From: Gordonia bronchialis DSM 43247
GTDB taxonomy: Bacteria; Actinomycetota; Actinomycetes; Mycobacteriales; Mycobacteriaceae
Reading direction: 5' to 3'
Assembly (NCBI RefSeq): GCF_000024785.1
Contig: NC_013441.1
Coordinates: 1,550,001 to 1,614,000 of the forward strand
DNA: 64,000 nt
A model generated the notes under the pieces. It ran no database searches, was not told where the DNA came from, and saw nothing but the letters and a program-made list of their open reading frames with translations. Made by a program: the position numbers and the translations under genes. This document shows positions 15,759 to 24,963 of the stretch, one piece after another; within the stretch, counting starts at the first letter, position 1, and the number at the start of each line of letters is the position of its first letter.

Positions 15759-16445
15759 TCACATCCCGGATTCGAAGGCCGCGGTGTTGTCGCTCATCGC
15801 GCCCAGGACGTCGAGTAGGTCGTCGAACAGTCCGCGCAGGATGGGTGCGTTGCGGTTGACCAGGCTCGCCAGTGCCGTGCCGTTGGAGACGAGTTTGCTC
15901 AGCGCCTGATCGTCGTGGTCGAAGGCGTTGGAGAACTCGGTCCCGAAGGTGGCGAGTTGACCGGTACCGATGCTGCGCAAGACCGACGCCGCGTCGGTGA
16001 TGATGGCGTCCATCTGCTTGGGCTGGCGATCGGCCGGCGCCGCGATGGTGTCGCCGGACTGTAGGTAGGGCGGATCGTCGTTGCTCGGGATGATGTCGAC
16101 GCTCTGGATGCCGGCCATCGACGCCATGGTCACCTGCATGAAGGAGTCCGCCGGGATGCGGGTGTCGCCGCGCACCACGAGTTCGATGTCGGCGGCGTCG
16201 CCGAGGGTCACCGACTTCACGGTCCCGATGTCCACTCCGCGCAGGGTCACGCCGGTGCCCTCGGTGAGGCCGAAGGCATCGGTCATGGTGGCGTGCAGGG
16301 TGAGTTTGTCGCCGAAGCCCTCCGGACCGGCGATGAAGTTGATCCCGTAGGGGATGATCACCGCGGACAGCACCAGGAAGATGACGAATTGCAGTGCGCC
16401 GGTGCGGGGTGTGGGCAGACGAAGCCGTTTGGCTGCGGGACTCAT
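15759..16445 (-). pseudogene. mceF: mceF, N-terminal fragment (cut by the IS element)
   Basis: ATG 16445 overlaps the mceE stop (ATGA). The 228 residues comprise a membrane anchor (LQFVIFLVLSAVIIPYGINF, about 19-38), the MCE beta-barrel domain (about 40-120: GPEGFGDKLTLHATM, EGTGVTLRGVDIGTVKSV, SFMQVTMASMAGIQSVDIIPS) and the start of the helical needle region. After the target-duplication ATG codon the reading frame meets a TGA (15759-15761) that belongs to the right end of the IS. MceF is one of six subunits forming the lipid-conducting needle of an Mce importer; losing its C-terminal half should stop assembly. Confidence 0.94.
15762..15764. repeat. 3-bp target-site duplication, right copy (CAT)
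   Basis: This is the second copy of the CAT found at 14394-14396, directly after the right end of the IS element. On the minus strand it is the last sense codon (ATG) of the N-terminal mceF fragment. Confidence 0.85.
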
Positions 16446-17568
16446 CGTGGTGCTCCTGGCTGCTGTCGTGGCCGTTCACGTTGCTGCGGGGGCGCCTTGG
16501 GCCGGCCCAGGCCGCCGGTGAGGACGTCGCGCAACTCGTTGGGGGTGAGCAGCGGTTGTCCGGCCAGCAGCAGACCGCCGGTGAGGATCTTGTCGATGCC
16601 GCCGGGAATGTCGAGCGCGCCGTCGAAGACCAGATAGTCCCCCCGGATGGACCGGTTGAAGTTCCGCATGAAGGAGTTCATGTGGGTCAGGGTGTCGCCG
16701 ACGGTCCCGTTGAACGCGGCCAGCGACTTCACCAGGGTGTTGGCGTCGGTCACCATCGAGTTCAGGGTCGCCTGCCGGCCCTTCACCACGGCGTCGACGT
16801 TGACCGCGAGGGTGGTGGTCTGACGCATCAGTGCGGCGATCTGATCCCGTTGCGAGGACAGGACTCCCACCGCATCGGGCACCTGTTGCAGGAATTCGTC
16901 GACCACCTGCCGCTGACCGACGAGAAGATCGCTGACATCGGCCGCGGCGGCGATCGCCGAGTTGAAGTCCTCGGTGTAGACCGACGACCGCGACAGCAGC
17001 CGGTTGAGGGTGTCGATGAGGTCGCCGACCTTGTCCGAGCGGTTCGCGAAGGCGGTGTTGAGGCTGCTCATCACCGATTGCAGCTGGCTGACGCCGCTGC
17101 CGCCGAGGATGTTGCCCAGCGCGGCCAGCGTGCTCTCGATCTGCGGTCCCACCGAGGTCTGCTTCAGCGCGATGTGGGAGCCGTCGGTGAGTGTGCCCTC
17201 CGGGTTCTTCGGTGCGCTCAGCCGGATGAACGGGTACCCAGCGCCGACGGCAATTCCACTGTGGCGGTGGCGTTCGCGGGCAGCGTGGTGCCGTCGGAGA
17301 GGGTCATGGTGATCTCGGCGTGCTGGCCGGTCAGCCCGATGTCGGTGACACGTCCGACGATCTGCTGGCCATGCCGGACGTCGGCGCCCGACACCACGCC
17401 GTCGGCGGTGATGAGTTCGGCGGTCACCTCGAAGGAGTCACCGCTGCCTGCGCCGAGCGGAAGGTCCTGCAGGCCAACCGAACACGCGGACAGTGAGACG
17501 GCGGCAGTCGCCGCCAGCATCGTGGCCCGCAGGCGGGTACGCCGACCGGGATCGGATGGACGTCTCAT
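16442..17568 (-). pseudogene. mceE: mceE lipoprotein subunit, apparent frameshift
   Basis: ATG 17568 overlaps the mceD stop. The protein starts with a lipoprotein signal (LAATAAVSLSAC, lipidated Cys about residue 29) and the MCE domain (SFEVTAELITADGVVSGADV, GRVTDIGLTGQHAEITM). The first frame stops soon after VELPSALG, while the rest (YPFIRLSAPKNPEGTLTDG, then the helical region and a C-terminus rich in Pro, Gln and Arg) is in another frame. Adding one base near 17232-17241 joins them; the repaired gene is 375 codons plus stop. MceE is the lipid-anchored subunit of the Mce complex. The stop overlaps mceF by ATGA. Confidence 0.88.
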
Positions 17569-18755
17569 CAGTTCCCGCCTCCCGGGGTGGTGGTGACGGC
17601 CGGCGGACGCTGGGGCAGCGCGCCACCGGTGATCGCGGAGACGATGCCCAGCGGATCGGAACTGCTGATCGGGAAGGCGATCGGGTTGGTCAGACCGGCA
17701 CCGATGCAGATCGGCATCGGGAACTGGTCGCACAGCGGTTTGAGTGTCTTGAACTGCGTCAGGGTGGTGGAGATGTTCAGCCGGATGCGGCCACGACGAT
17801 CGGGGCCGATGGTGCTCGACAGGTTCTGCAACATCAGCGGAGCGAGATCCATGAACTCGGCGAGCCCGGCCTTGTTGCGGACCAGGGTGTCGCCGAGTGC
17901 CCGCAGGTTCTCGGCGACCACGCCGACATCGTTGCCGTGTGCCATCACGAAGCCGTTGATCTGGTCGAAGACCACCTTCAGGTCGTTGATCGGTCCGGTG
18001 ATGTCCTGGTCGGCGGTCGACCACTGCGCCGACAGCACGCTCATCGACCGCACCAGTCCGTCGAGCGAGACCTGCTTGGTGCGGAAGGTCGTCATGAGCT
18101 GATTGAGGCTGTCGATGAGGTCCTGCAGGTCCTCGGTCCGTGCGCCGAAGACGCCGGACGCCGACGCCAAACCGGCCATCGTCGTACCGAATTCGGTTCC
18201 GCGGCCGTCCCACGCCTTGGCGGTCGAGGCGAGCAGTGTGCCGATGCTGTTGGGGTCGTCGGGGTTTCGGGCGGAGTCGGCCGGTCCCATGATCTTGGTG
18301 AGGGTGCCGATGCTGTCGAGGAGCTGATCGAAGCTGATCGGGGAGTGGGTGCGTTCCAGCGGGATGGTGGCGCCGTCGGCGAACTTCGGTCCGCCGGTGT
18401 AGGCCGGACCCAGTTCGAGGTGACGGTCACTGATCACCGACGGATTGAGCACGTAGGCGGACACATTCGCCGGGAGGTCGATCGACGCCGGCATGCTCAC
18501 GGTGACCTTGACACGGTCACCGGCGGGTTCGACGGAATCGATCCGGCCCACCGGGACACCGAGCACGGTGACCTTGGAACCCTCGTAGAGGCCGTTGACG
18601 AAGGCGAACTCGGCGTGCACGGTCCGGGTGTCGGACTCGGCGCCGAAGGCGTACCACAGGCCGGCGACGATCGCGCCGACGAGCAGCAGTGCCATGAAGA
18701 TCCTGCCGCCGTAGCGCTTTCGCTTACGGACTTCGCGAACCTGACGGAAGGTCAT
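17568..18755 (-). CDS. mceD: Mce family protein MceD
   Basis: This 395-residue subunit has an N-terminal basic stretch (RQVREVRKRKRYGGRI), one membrane anchor (FMALLLVGAIVAGLWYAFG, about 20-38), an MCE domain (TVHAEFAFVNGLYEGSKV, VLGVPVGRIDSVEPAGDRV, DRHLELGPAY) and long helical repeats to about residue 330. The Pro-rich C-terminus is typical. ATG 18755 overlaps the mceC stop (TGATG), and its own stop overlaps the mceE start in the same way, so translation is coupled. It appears intact although neighbouring subunits are broken. Confidence 0.93.
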   Translation of the reverse strand: MTFRQVREVRKRKRYGGRIFMALLLVGAIVAGLWYAFGAESDTRTVHAEFAFVNGLYEGSKVTVLGVPVGRIDSVEPAGDRVKVTVSMPASIDLPANVSAYVLNPSVISDRHLELGPAYTGGPKFADGATIPLERTHSPISFDQLLDSIGTLTKIMGPADSARNPDDPNSIGTLLASTAKAWDGRGTEFGTTMAGLASASGVFGARTEDLQDLIDSLNQLMTTFRTKQVSLDGLVRSMSVLSAQWSTADQDITGPINDLKVVFDQINGFVMAHGNDVGVVAENLRALGDTLVRNKAGLAEFMDLAPLMLQNLSSTIGPDRRGRIRLNISTTLTQFKTLKPLCDQFPMPICIGAGLTNPIAFPISSSDPLGIVSAITGGALPQRPPAVTTTPGGGN

Positions 18756-19798
18756 CAGCGGCACCCCTGCATCACGCCGAGCAGGCACAGCATGTTGTCG
18801 GGGATCACCGCGCTCGGGGAGACCACGTCGGCCCAGTTGCCGTTGCCGGTGGCATCGGTGATGGTCCGCATCGCCGGTGGCAGTTGCTCGAGGATGCCGT
18901 CGATGGTGGTGACGTTCGACTTCAGCGTGGTGGTGACCGACGCGATGTTGTTCACGAGATCTCCCATCGGTATCTGCGGGAAGGTCGTCGCCATCTGGTC
19001 CAGCACGATGCGCAGGTTGTCCACGAGGCGGGTCAGGACCATCCGGCGGACAGCGAGTGTCTGGACGATGATCTGGGTGCTGGAAAACGCGCTCGAGACC
19101 GAATCGCTTTGTTGCGCCGTCACTTCGGCGAGCTTCTTGGAGACGACGAGGAGTTGGTCGAGCTGGGCGCCGGTCTCGGTGATCGCGGCGGTGGCCCCGG
19201 CCGCGCCGGCCATCGAGGCGTCGAGGGTGGTGCCGTTGGGCATGATCTGGTTCATCGTCGCGATCATGGCGCGCACCGCACCGGAGTCGATCTCCCGGGA
19301 GGTGTGCACCGCGGCGCTGGAGATGTCGTCGAGGTTGTAGGGAACCGTGGTGCGCGACAACGGAATCGTGTTGCCGGGCCCCACCTCGCCGCGGCCGGCC
19401 GGGATGATCTCCAGGTAGCGCTTGCCCAGGACGGTGCGCGGGCGCACGGTGGCCCTGGTCTGGTTGCCCAGCGGCAGGTCGTTGTCGAGGCGGAATCCCA
19501 CGCGTACCCGGTCACCGGCGAGGTCGATGGCCTCGATCCGCCCGGCCGGCACACCGGCGACGAGCACCGGGTCGGCGGTGGTGAGGCCGGAGGCGTTGGC
19601 GAGTTCGGCGGTGAACGGCGAGGTGCGGGCGTGATAGTTGATCTGCGGCACGCCGATCGCGATGAGCATGAGGGTGAGCAGGGTGATGATTCCGGCGGTT
19701 CCCAGCACGGCCGCCGACGCACCCTGCGCACGCTTGTCGGCCTTGAAGACGAACTCCAAGATCCCGACGAAGACGTCGATGAGTCTGACCAGAAACAC
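18755..19798 (-). CDS. mceC: Mce family protein MceC
   Basis: The 347-residue subunit begins at GTG 19798 (MFLVRLIDVFVGILEFVF). It has a membrane helix (TAGIITLLTLMLIAIGV, about 33-50) and an MCE domain (PFTAELANASGLTTADPV, VAGVPAGRIEAIDLAGDRV, GKRYLEIIPAGRGE). A helical region follows, and the C-terminal segment has a cysteine pair (MLCLLGVMQGCR). It lies 55 bp after mceB, the only real gap in the operon, and its stop overlaps mceD. It is intact. With the other subunits it would form the periplasm-spanning ring and needle for lipid or sterol uptake. Confidence 0.92.
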   Translation of the reverse strand: MFLVRLIDVFVGILEFVFKADKRAQGASAAVLGTAGIITLLTLMLIAIGVPQINYHARTSPFTAELANASGLTTADPVLVAGVPAGRIEAIDLAGDRVRVGFRLDNDLPLGNQTRATVRPRTVLGKRYLEIIPAGRGEVGPGNTIPLSRTTVPYNLDDISSAAVHTSREIDSGAVRAMIATMNQIMPNGTTLDASMAGAAGATAAITETGAQLDQLLVVSKKLAEVTAQQSDSVSSAFSSTQIIVQTLAVRRMVLTRLVDNLRIVLDQMATTFPQIPMGDLVNNIASVTTTLKSNVTTIDGILEQLPPAMRTITDATGNGNWADVVSPSAVIPDNMLCLLGVMQGCR

Positions 19799-19853
19799 GG
19801 GCTGGGTTCCTACTTTCTTCTCGGGCGGGGACGGGCTGTCGGCATCGGTGCGC

Positions 19854-20873
19854 TCACCTGCAGACCGGGGAGTGCAGCGGGCCGAAGATGTTGGCCTCGA
19901 GGTTGAACGCCTTGAGCGTGAAGTTGCACAGGTAGAGCATCATGAAGCCGCCGTAGCGACCGCTCTGGTTGATCTTGCCGGCCAGGACGGGGAACTGCCG
20001 CAGGAACTCGGTGAACGCCGGTGTGTTGGGAATCCATGCGGCGGTGACACTTTCGAGTCCGGTGAGGGCTTGCTGGAAGTTCCCGCCCGCCGAGGTCATC
20101 ATCTGCGCCAGCGCGGAGACGGCGCGGTCGCCACTGGAGAGCAGCGCGGCGAGTTGACCGTTGTCGCCGACCACTGCCGAGGTGAGCGAGCTCAGCCCCT
20201 TGAACAGTTCGGTCAGCTGTGGGTTGTGGGCGTCCATCGTGGACATCAGCTCGTTCAGGTTGGTGATGAGCCGGGCGAAGATCGCGCTGTTGGCGGACAG
20301 GTTGGAGCCCATCGTGCCGATCTGGCGCAGCAGCAACTGAACCGATCCGTCGCGGCCTTCGAAGGTGTCGACGAAGCCGCGGGCGAGTTCGTTGACCTGT
20401 TTGGGGTCGAGTGCCGAGAACAGTGGCTGGAAGCCGTTCATCAGGGCGGTGAGGTTCACCGGGGGCGATGTCGCGTCCACCGGGATGGTGGTGCCGTTGC
20501 GTCCGGGCTGTCCCGGCCGGCCCTCCGACAGCGCGATGTAGCGGGCACCGAGCATGTCGCCGTACCGGATGGCCGCGTGGATCTGTTGGGGGAGTTCGCG
20601 ATCCCGCTGGATCTCGACCTCGACGTCGGCCAGTGAGGTGCCGTCGGCCTGCGGTGCGAACCGCACCGAGGAGACCCGTCCGATCCGGACGCCGGACATC
20701 GTCACCGGGTTGCCCTCCACGAGACCTTCGGCGTCGGTGAAGGCGATGTGATAGGTCGTCGTCGGCCCGGACACCGGAACCCGCAGGGTGTTGCTCACCA
20801 GCACGGCCGCGATGATCCCGACGATCACGAAAGATGCCGATTTGAGGACGGTCTTGAACGACAGGGTGGTCAT
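19854..20873 (-). CDS. mceB: Mce family protein MceB
   Basis: The 339-residue subunit has an anchor (SASFVIVGIIAAVLVSNTL, about 12-30) and an MCE domain (TTYHIAFTDAEGLVEGNPV, MSGVRIGRVSSVRF, GARYIALSEGR). A long helical segment follows, and then a C-terminus with a conserved cysteine pair (YLCNFTLKAFNLEA ... LHSPVCR). ATG 20873 overlaps the mceA stop (ATGA). The frame is intact. The final residues fit the B-type paralogues, which end shortly after the second cysteine. Confidence 0.92.
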   Translation of the reverse strand: MTTLSFKTVLKSASFVIVGIIAAVLVSNTLRVPVSGPTTTYHIAFTDAEGLVEGNPVTMSGVRIGRVSSVRFAPQADGTSLADVEVEIQRDRELPQQIHAAIRYGDMLGARYIALSEGRPGQPGRNGTTIPVDATSPPVNLTALMNGFQPLFSALDPKQVNELARGFVDTFEGRDGSVQLLLRQIGTMGSNLSANSAIFARLITNLNELMSTMDAHNPQLTELFKGLSSLTSAVVGDNGQLAALLSSGDRAVSALAQMMTSAGGNFQQALTGLESVTAAWIPNTPAFTEFLRQFPVLAGKINQSGRYGGFMMLYLCNFTLKAFNLEANIFGPLHSPVCR

Positions 20874-22179
20874 CGCACCTGCACCTCGTTTCCGCGGAGC
20901 ATCGGGCCCAGCATCAGGGTGGTGGCCGGGTTCGGGGTGTCCGAGGTGCCGGGCCGGCCGCGCAGTTGGGCTTCGAGGTTGCTCAGGGTGCCCGCCTCCG
21001 CCGCACCGTCGATGACGGTCGGGCCGGTGAAACCTGAAGGGGTGAAACCGGGTCGGGGCTGGCGGGGGGAGAGCAGACGCGGGTTGCCGGTGCCGGGTTG
21101 CCGGACCGGTCCGGTGCCGATGGGGCTACCGGTGCCGAAGCACTGGCTGCCACGTATGGTCCCGTAGGTGGGGCAGTCGGCGGCGGTGTAGTGCATCGGC
21201 TGGGAGAAGGTCGGCACCGCGGTGATGTTGAACCGGCCGCTGGCGAACAGGATGGTGCCCGCCGCACCGAATTTGCTTGCCTCGGTGAGGTGTCGGTGAC
21301 CCCCGAGGGGTTGTCGGCGACGGTCGATGCGATGGTGGCGGTGGAATCGACGATGGTGATGAGGTTGCGTCGCTGCTGGGCCAGGAAGGGGGCGACGGAC
21401 CCGACGAACCCGGACGCGGAGGCCAGGAAGGCATCCAGGTTCTCCTGGTGCTCGACGATTCCCCGCGAGATCGACGTGGTGGATCGCAGGGTGTCGGTGA
21501 TGGCCGGCGTGGCGCGCCGCAGGCTTTCCATGACGGCACGGAATCGTGGTGTGGCGTCGATGAATCGGTTCATCGTGGACTCCAGTTCACGGGAGGTCTG
21601 CCACCAGTCGTCGATCATGATGCCCAGGTCGCCGCCGCTGGTGCCGATGGCTGCGGACACGGCGGCGAGTGCGATGTTCATCTTCTCCGGCTGGACCTCG
21701 GCGAGGACGTCGGAGAGCTTGGTGAAGATGTCGTAGAGGTTGATCGCCTCGGGTCCGTCGTCGATGCGTATCTCGTCGCCGTCGGACAACGATTGCGACC
21801 GGCTCGCGCCGGGGGTGTCGACAAGCTGAACGTAGATGTCGCCGAAGAACGTTCGGGGCAGGACCCGCATCAGCACGGTGTTCGGGATGGACGAGAGGTA
21901 GTTGTCGTCGATGGTGAGACTGACCACCGAGGACGTGGTCCCGGCGTCGATGGAGGCGATCTCACCGACCTTGACCCCGTGGTAGCGAACGGGCGCACCG
22001 GTGGTGATGAGCCCGGCTTCCACCGGTACCTCGGCGTGGATCTCGGGATTCGTCTCGAGTACCCCCGTACTGCGGGCGACCATCCAGATGGCGAAGGCGA
22101 CGATCAGTGCGGTGGCGATCACCGCACGCAGGATGTAGGAGGTGCGCGACACCGGGTTGCCGTGGAGCATGACGGACAT
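20870..22179 (-). pseudogene. mceA: mceA, apparent frameshift in the C-terminal half
   Basis: ATG 22179 lies 1 bp after the yrbEB stop. The first frame encodes an anchor (LRAVIATALIVAFAIWMVA, about 18-36), the MCE domain (EVPVEAGLITTGAPVRYHG, VLPRTFFGDIYVQLVD) and the helical region to ADNPSGVTDT. The rest continues in another frame as LTEASKFGAAGTILFASGRF and SQPMHYTAADCPTYGTIRG and ends at 20870. Adding one C near 21287-21292 joins them into 436 residues. The first frame alone would end in a long Pro/Arg/Ser-rich out-of-frame tail. A one-base deletion or a sequence error is the cause. Confidence 0.89.
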
Positions 22180-22180
22180 G

Positions 22181-23041
22181 TCAGATTCCCATTCCCGGGA
22201 TCTGCGGGATCAGACCCCACAACCCGAAGGTGAAGATGACGTCGAAGATGCCGATCGCGAGGATGGACGTACGCAGCGCGCGGCCCGCCGCCTGACCGAC
22301 ACCTTCGGGGCCACCGGAGGCGAAATAGCCGTAGCTGCAATGCACCAGCGCGACGATGGCGGCGAAGACGATGGCCTTGGTCGCCGAGTAGAGCAGGTCG
22401 GTCGGAGTGAGGGCGAGGTGGAAGAAGTAGTCGTAGGTGCCCGACGATTCGCCGTTGTACCAGACCACCACCAGCCGGGTCGCGATGTAGCTGGCCAGCA
22501 GCCCCACCATGTAGATCGGCAGGATGCAGACCATCGCCGCGATCATGCGCGTCGTCGCGAGGAAGGGGATGGAGCGGATGGCCATCGAGTCCAGGGCCGC
22601 GATCTCGTCGGAGATCCGCATCGCGCCGACCTGTGCGGTGAATCCGGTTCCGACCTTGGCGGCCAACGCGATTCCGACAACCACCGGCGCCAGTTCGCGG
22701 CTGTTGGCGATCGCCGAGAGCATGCCGGACAACGAGGTCATGCCGACCAGTTGCAGGCCGCGGTAGGTCTCCACGCCGAGCATCATCGCCGCGGCCAGCG
22801 ACATGGCGAGCACGATGCCCAGGGTGCCGCCGCCGGACAGCAGCGATTTGGAGCCGAAGGTCACCTCGGCGATCTGGTTGAGCACGTGCTTGCGATAGTG
22901 CACCACGGTGAACGGGATCGCGATGATGGCCCGGGCGATAAAGGTGACGAACTCGCCGATCCGGACGATACCGCCGGTGAGTTGTTGTGCGCGAGCCGAA
23001 TAGCGGCGCTGTACGCGCACCGAGAAGTCTGCGGACACCAT
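22181..23041 (-). CDS. yrbEB: YrbE-type Mce permease B
   Basis: The 286-residue integral membrane protein belongs to the MlaE/YrbE permease family. It has five or six predicted helices, for example FVTFIARAIIAIPFTVVHY, TLGIVLAMSLAAAMMLGV, and the C-terminal SILAIGIFDVIFTFGLWGL. The conserved cytoplasmic loop AQVGAMRISDEIAALDSMAI (about 145-165) contains the coupling EQ-like motif, here ISDEIAALD. Two YrbE permeases with an MceG-type ATPase encoded elsewhere drive Mce uptake. ATG 23041 overlaps the yrbEA stop. It is intact. Confidence 0.94.
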   Translation of the reverse strand: MVSADFSVRVQRRYSARAQQLTGGIVRIGEFVTFIARAIIAIPFTVVHYRKHVLNQIAEVTFGSKSLLSGGGTLGIVLAMSLAAAMMLGVETYRGLQLVGMTSLSGMLSAIANSRELAPVVVGIALAAKVGTGFTAQVGAMRISDEIAALDSMAIRSIPFLATTRMIAAMVCILPIYMVGLLASYIATRLVVVWYNGESSGTYDYFFHLALTPTDLLYSATKAIVFAAIVALVHCSYGYFASGGPEGVGQAAGRALRTSILAIGIFDVIFTFGLWGLIPQIPGMGI

Positions 23042-23849
23042 CAGTACGCCCCTACGGCCGGCACGATCACGGTGTAGAGCTGCGAGAGGATCGTGTTGAA
23101 GATGAAGACCAGCGCGAAGGCGATCACGACGGCCTCGTTGACCGCGTCGGCGACGCCACGCGGATCGCCGCGGGCGTGTAATCCCTTGAAGCAGGCCACG
23201 ATCGTGGAGATCAGAGCAAAGATCGTCGCCTTGATCAGGGCCATCACGAAGTCCGAGAACCGGCCGTACTGACTGAAGGTCGCCATGAACGCGCCGGCCG
23301 GCAGATGCTGGACGTAGATGTGGTAGGCGTAGCAGGCCCCCACGCCGGTCACCGTGATGAGCGAGCACAGCACCAGGGAGACGACGATGGCGGCGAGGAT
23401 GCGCGGGGCCACCAGACGCTCGATCACGTTGAGCCCCATGACTTCCATCGCGTCGATCTCTTCGCGGATCTTGCGGGAGCCGAGGTCGGTGCAGATGGCC
23501 GATCCGGCGACACCGGCCATCATCAGCGCGCACACCAATGCCGAGGCCTGCCCGACGATGACGAAGGCGACCACCGCGCCGGAGTAGCCACCGGCTCCGA
23601 TACGTCCGGCGAGTTCACCGACGGAGACCGCGATGAACACGCCGACCGGAACATCAGCAGCAACGACCGGCCGGTGCTGACCCGCCCGATGAACACCGTC
23701 TGGTTCAGGGTCTCGGCGATCGAGAGGCGACGGCGGAGGGTGGCGACGACGAGAGCACCGATGGCCTGGAGCGCGAAACCAAGGGTGTGGCCGGCCTCGT
23801 TGGCCAGATCCCGGACCGGTCCCTTGGACGCGGGCAGCTCGAACGCCAT
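23041..23849 (-). pseudogene. yrbEA: yrbEA permease, apparent frameshift near the N-terminus
   Basis: ATG 23849, with an AGGGGG site upstream, starts MAFELPASKGPVRDLANE and runs through GFALQAIGALVVATLRRRL to STGRSLLLM. The remainder (VPVGVFIAVSVGELAGRIG, GYSGAVVAFVIVGQASAL, SRKIREEIDAMEVMGLNVI, then two helices to PAVGAY) is in a different frame. Adding one base near 23646-23654 gives an intact 269-residue MlaE-type permease. It is the first gene of the mce operon, so the lesion would affect the whole importer. A sequencing error cannot be ruled out from this window. Confidence 0.89.
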
Positions 23850-23894
23850 GTGACCCCCTGTCATCTGCGACCGTGCCCTGTGCGAGCGGCGAGA

Positions 23895-23925
23895 CGGATC
23901 GCACACATGTGTGTGGTGTGATCCG
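23895..23925. promoter_or_regulatory. Imperfect palindrome upstream of the mce operon
   Basis: CGGATC (23895-23900) and GATCCG (23920-23925) frame an inner perfect palindrome CACACATGTGTG (23902-23913). It lies about 45 bp upstream of yrbEA in the gap shared with the divergent PhzF gene, a suitable place for an operator. The structure is seen; regulator binding is inference. Confidence 0.45.
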
Positions 23926-23947
23926 TATCGCAGGTGAAGTTATCGTG

Positions 23948-23961
23948 TTTCATATATGAAA
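23948..23961. promoter_or_regulatory. Perfect AT-rich palindrome TTTCATATATGAAA
   Basis: This perfect 14-bp palindrome is strikingly AT-rich in a GC-rich genome. It lies about 100 bp upstream of both yrbEA and the PhzF-like gene. It could be an operator for a dimeric regulator such as the GntR protein at the far end of the operon, or could overlap a promoter -10 region. Confidence 0.45.
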
Positions 23962-24053
23962 TCAAGTCGTTTGGGTCGGGTGACCCACTCCGGGGAACCC
24001 GGCCGTCGAAATCAGGTGGCGCGTGCGGGCCGTCATCGCCCAGGATCGGGTGT

Positions 24054-24884
24054 ATGAGTAGACGATTCGCGCAGATCGACGTGTTCTCCCCAGACGCCAC
24101 TCGAGGTAATCCGGTGGCGGTGGTCCTCGACGCCGACGGTCTCGGCGACGCCACCATGGCCGATTTCGCACGGTGGACCAATCTCTCGGAGACCACCTTT
24201 GTGCTGCCGCCGACGGCACCTGGAGCCGACTATCGGCTCCGGATCTTCACGCCCGGCAATGAACTGCCGTTCGCCGGCCACCCGACGCTGGGCTCGGCGG
24301 CCGCATGGCTGGCCGCCGGTGGCCGTCCGCAAGGTGCGCGGATCGTGCAGGAGTGTGGGATCGGGTTGGTGGAGATCCGGCGCACCGACGACCGATTGTG
24401 GTTCGCGGCGCCGCCCCTGGTGCGCAGCGGTCCCGTGGCCGCCGACGTGATCGCGGAGGTGACCGCGGCCCTCGGCGTCGACGCCGACGAGGTGCTGGCC
24501 GCGGAGTGGGTGGACAACGGACCGCCGTGGATGGCGATCCGCTTGGCCACGGCCGCCCGGGTTCTCGAGGTGCATCCGGATCTCGCTACCCTCGGTGACC
24601 ACTTCGTCGGACTCGTCGGGGCGCATCCGGACGGGTCGTCGACCGCCATCGAGGTCCGGGCCTTCGCGCCCGGCGCCGGCGTCCCCGAGGACCCGGTCAC
24701 CGGCAGCCTCAACGCCGGACTGGCCGTCTGGCTGCTCGGTATCGGCCAGCTACCGGCGTCCTACGTCGCCGCGCAGGGGACCGCACTCGGGCGAGCGGGC
24801 CGGGTGCACGTCGACGACGACGGCACCGCCATCTGGATCGGCGGCGACTGTGTGAGCGTGATCGAGGGGACGGTGGCGCTCTGA
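24054..24884 (+). CDS. PhzF-family isomerase/epimerase
   Basis: The 276-residue protein matches the PhzF/diaminopimelate-epimerase-like fold: QIDVFSPDATRGNPVAVVLDADG at the N-terminus, NLSETTFV with the conserved glutamate (about residue 45), RIFTPGNELPFAGHPTLGSAAAWL, and in the second half EVRAFAPGAGVPEDPVTGSLNAGLAVWL. In PhzF that glutamate is the acid/base for isomerising dihydrohydroxyanthranilate, but most homologues have unknown substrates. No phenazine genes are nearby. ATG 24054 was chosen because the in-frame upstream extension lacks family similarity. Confidence 0.88.
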   Translation: MSRRFAQIDVFSPDATRGNPVAVVLDADGLGDATMADFARWTNLSETTFVLPPTAPGADYRLRIFTPGNELPFAGHPTLGSAAAWLAAGGRPQGARIVQECGIGLVEIRRTDDRLWFAAPPLVRSGPVAADVIAEVTAALGVDADEVLAAEWVDNGPPWMAIRLATAARVLEVHPDLATLGDHFVGLVGAHPDGSSTAIEVRAFAPGAGVPEDPVTGSLNAGLAVWLLGIGQLPASYVAAQGTALGRAGRVHVDDDGTAIWIGGDCVSVIEGTVAL

Positions 24885-24963
24885 ACCGACGTCGTCCGCC
24901 CACTCACTCCGCGGTGATGTAGCGGGACCGGTGCGCCCGAGGTGGTGTGCCACAGTTGAGATC

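Larger units (their letters stand above)
14397..15761 (+). mobile_element. Complete IS3-family insertion sequence (1365 bp)
   Basis: Imperfect 28-bp terminal inverted repeats begin TGAACCGCCCCGGG at 14397 and end at 15761 (reverse complement TGAATCGCCCCGGG); about 25 of 28 positions match. Between them are orfA and orfB in the -1 relation, with a T TTT TTC slippery heptamer at 14730-14736. It is flanked by CAT direct repeats. Both ends, both frames and the DDE residues look intact, so the element may still be active. It interrupts mceF in the opposite orientation to the operon. Confidence 0.95.

Noticed and set aside
24054..24884. A phenazine biosynthesis cluster around the PhzF-like gene
   Set aside because: No other phz genes are nearby, and PhzF homologues are widespread with unrelated roles.
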